Shown here one piece after another: positions 6,145-7,750 of a stretch of DNA of 7,750 bases. Positions within the stretch are counted from its first letter, which is position 1; every line of letters starts with the position of its first letter. The position numbers were made by a program, and so were the translations under genes. The notes beneath the pieces were generated by a model. The model did no database searches, was not told where the DNA came from, and worked only from the letters and a program-made list of their open reading frames with translations. Origin of the DNA: Lachnoclostridium sp. UBA1781 (lineage in GTDB: Bacteria; Bacillota; Clostridia; Lachnospirales; Lachnospiraceae); the NCBI GenBank assembly GCA_002315495.1, contig DCGJ01000126.1, forward strand, positions 12,302-20,051. Reading direction: 5' to 3'.

Positions 6145-6348
6145 ATGAGCGAGCAGAAGACGCCGGAAATCGGCACCTTTGAAGAAAATTATGCCGCACT
6201 TAGCGAGATTATCGGAGAACTGGAAAAGGGCGAATTGACCTTAGAGGACTCCTTCGAGAAGTATAAACTTGGCATGGATAAACTGAAGAACTGCAACACC
6301 TTACTTGACAAGGTGGAGAAGGAACTGGAGATTTTGGAGGAGGGCTAA
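6145..6348 (+). CDS. xseB: Exodeoxyribonuclease VII small subunit
   Basis: This is the small helical partner of XseA; several copies bind the coiled-coil of the large subunit and are needed for normal nuclease activity and to limit its toxicity. The 67-aa product is at the short end of the family range. It shows the whole pattern: FEENYAALSEIIGELEKGELTLEDSFEKYKLGM at about 12-44 and a final heptad-like L..VEKELEILEEG at 57-67. The start at 6145 has GAGAGG (6134-6139) 5 bases upstream and lies 22 bases after the xseA stop. Adjacency to xseA supports the assignment. Confidence 0.95.
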   Translation: MSEQKTPEIGTFEENYAALSEIIGELEKGELTLEDSFEKYKLGMDKLKNCNTLLDKVEKELEILEEG

Positions 6349-6368
6349 CCCCTCGGAAATGAGGCAAC

Positions 6369-7274
6369 ATGACATTTCAGGAAACCCTGAAGAGTAAGAA
6401 AAGTGAGGCGGAGAAGAGCATTTTCGCATATCTTCCAAAGGAAGAGGGCCAGCAGAAAATCATGCTTCGCGCAATGAACTATAGCGTGGAGAACGGTGGG
6501 AAAAGACTGCGTCCGATTCTAATGAAGGAAAGCTATCTGTTTCTGGGTGGCGATGAAGCGGCAATGGAGCGTATCCTCGAGCCGTTTATGGCAGCCCTCG
6601 AGATGATTCATTCCTATTCCCTTGTGCATGACGATTTGCCGGCAATGGATAACGACCGGTATCGTCGTGGCAAACTCACGACGCATGCGAAATTTGGCGA
6701 GGACATGGGAATTCTGGCCGGAGATGCACTGTTAAACTATGCTTATGAAACGGCAATTGTGGCAGCGGAGAGAGCGGAGATTACGGAGCTTCCAAGGGTT
6801 ATGAAGGCGATGAAGGTGCTTGCAAATAAGGCCGGTGTATATGGTATGGTGGGTGGTCAGACGGTGGACGTAAAACTTACCGGAAAGCCTCTTACCATGA
6901 ATCAGTTACGGTTTATCTATGAGTTAAAAACGGGGTGTCTTTTGCAGGCGTCTTTGATGCTTGGTGCGATTTTGGCGGGCGCATCCGAGGAAGATATTCA
7001 GAAGATGGAAGAGATTGCCGGTGATGTGGGAATGGCATTTCAGATTCGGGATGATGTTCTGGATGAAATCAGTACGACCAAGAAACTCGGAAAACCGATC
7101 CACAGCGATCTGGAGAATGGTAAGACCACATATGTTACAAAGAAGGGCTTGAAGAAATCGGATGAGGAAGTGGCCCGCCTTACGGACCATGCGGTGATGC
7201 TTTTGGATTCCTTTGGAAAAGAGCAGGGATTTCTTCGCGAGTTGTTACTTTCTCTTGTGCAGAGAGATATGTAA
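6369..7274 (+). CDS. ispA: Farnesyl diphosphate synthase (geranyltranstransferase)
   Basis: This enzyme condenses IPP with DMAPP and then GPP to make the C15 farnesyl diphosphate used for undecaprenyl phosphate and quinone-type lipids. The product is 301 aa, the usual bacterial length. Motifs seen: GGKRLRP at 43-49; the first Asp-rich motif DDLPAMDND at 88-96, with Tyr83 at the fifth position before it as in bacterial farnesyl synthases (supporting a C15 product); GGQ at 162-164; KTG at 188-190; and the second Asp-rich motif DDVLDE at 228-233, followed by LGKPIHSDLENGKTTYV at 240-256. The ATG at 6369 has GAGG at 6361-6364, 20 bases after xseB. A 5-bp hairpin (GAGGG 6340-6344 with CCCTC 6350-6354) spans the xseB stop. 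It has no T-run and is not a terminator. The enzyme lies directly before dxs, giving an isoprenoid pair. Confidence 0.95.
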   Translation: MTFQETLKSKKSEAEKSIFAYLPKEEGQQKIMLRAMNYSVENGGKRLRPILMKESYLFLGGDEAAMERILEPFMAALEMIHSYSLVHDDLPAMDNDRYRRGKLTTHAKFGEDMGILAGDALLNYAYETAIVAAERAEITELPRVMKAMKVLANKAGVYGMVGGQTVDVKLTGKPLTMNQLRFIYELKTGCLLQASLMLGAILAGASEEDIQKMEEIAGDVGMAFQIRDDVLDEISTTKKLGKPIHSDLENGKTTYVTKKGLKKSDEEVARLTDHAVMLLDSFGKEQGFLRELLLSLVQRDM

Positions 7275-7310
7275 CAAAACTACTTGACTAGAGAGTATAA
7301 GGAGGCCCGT

Positions 7311-7750
7311 ATGGGTAATCTTTTAAATCGAATCAATCAACCGAATGATATCAAGAAGATCGCGGCGGCAGATTTGGATACCCTTGCGGCCGAGATGCGA
7401 CAGCTGATCATTCGTTCCGTTTCGGAAAATGGCGGCCATTTGGCAGCGAGTCTCGGAACGGTTGAACTGACCATCGCTCTGCATAGGGTGTTGCATTTTC
7501 CGGAGGATAAATTAATCTGGGACGTGGGACACCAGGCATATTCGCACAAGATTCTGACCGGTCGAAAGGAAGGCTTTCAGACGCTTCGAAAGTTGGGCGG
7601 AATGAGTGGTTTTCCGAAGCGTGCGGAAAGTGACTGTGACGCCTTTGATGTCGGTCACAGTTCGACCTCGATTTCGGTTGCGGCAGGTATGGTTCGGGCA
7701 AGAGAACTGATGCACGAGAACCATAAAATTGTGGCGGTCATCGGTGACGG
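7311..7750 (+). CDS. dxs: 1-deoxy-D-xylulose-5-phosphate synthase, N-terminal part (cut by window edge)
   Basis: This thiamine diphosphate enzyme joins pyruvate and glyceraldehyde 3-phosphate to form 1-deoxy-D-xylulose 5-phosphate, the first step of the MEP pathway that supplies IPP and DMAPP to the adjacent ispA enzyme. Only about 147 of the usual 620 or so residues are present; the frame is open to the right edge. Motifs seen: GGHLAASLGTVELTIALH at 41-58, the substrate and cofactor region IWDVGHQAYSHKILTGR at 69-85, SGFPKR at 99-104, GHSSTSIS at 115-122, and the start of the ThDP-binding GDG motif at 145-147, at the very end. The start at 7311 is supported by AAGGAGG at 7299-7305, 5 bases upstream. 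It lies 36 bases after ispA with no promoter or terminator seen, so it is probably co-transcribed. Confidence 0.95.
   Translation, partial: MGNLLNRINQPNDIKKIAAADLDTLAAEMRQLIIRSVSENGGHLAASLGTVELTIALHRVLHFPEDKLIWDVGHQAYSHKILTGRKEGFQTLRKLGGMSGFPKRAESDCDAFDVGHSSTSISVAAGMVRARELMHENHKIVAVIGD

Noticed and set aside
7284..7301. TTGACT and TATAAG before dxs as a promoter
   Set aside because: The spacing is only 6 bases, far too short for a promoter.

Overview
The window looks like chromosomal DNA from a Gram-positive Clostridia-type Firmicute, most likely a Lachnospiraceae-like gut or anaerobic bacterium. The main evidence is the right half, which carries the conserved Firmicutes block yqhY(asp23)-nusB-xseA-xseB-ispA-dxs, all on the + strand with short gaps, one overlap and strong purine-rich ribosome binding sites. 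Compared with the Bacillus subtilis order as I remember it (yqhY-nusB-folD-xseA-xseB-ispA-dxs), folD is absent. No RNA genes, CRISPR arrays, transposases or insertion sequences were seen.

Left region (about 1-3700): an AT-rich three-gene unit. It encodes a small secreted protein with a signal peptide (136 aa, family not recognised), a large FtsX/MacB-type permease with two extracellular domains (809 aa), and a LolD/MacB-type ABC ATPase (222 aa) whose ATG lies 3 bases after the permease stop. The order secreted small protein, permease, ATPase resembles the lactococcin 972-type bacteriocin export layout, but the small protein does not clearly belong to that family. This is the most likely place for an undescribed system. 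The first 152 bases hold a possible 3' end of an upstream gene (weak) and a possible extended -10 promoter.

Junction (3694-3874): a 181-base non-coding stretch with a good extended -10 promoter for asp23 and a small 5'-UTR hairpin. No convincing terminator for the ABC genes is visible.

Right region (3875-7750): asp23 encodes a YqhY-type Asp23/Gls24 protein and is followed by a clear intrinsic terminator. The T-run of that terminator ends 2 bases before the Shine-Dalgarno of nusB. nusB and everything downstream must therefore be reached by read-through or from a promoter hidden inside asp23. This is notable because NusB is itself an antitermination factor. nusB overlaps xseA by 23 bp. xseA and xseB encode the two subunits of exonuclease VII. 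ispA (farnesyl diphosphate synthase) and dxs (first step of the MEP isoprenoid pathway, cut by the window edge) complete an isoprenoid pair. The block thus links transcription antitermination, DNA repair and isoprenoid precursor synthesis in one probable operon.
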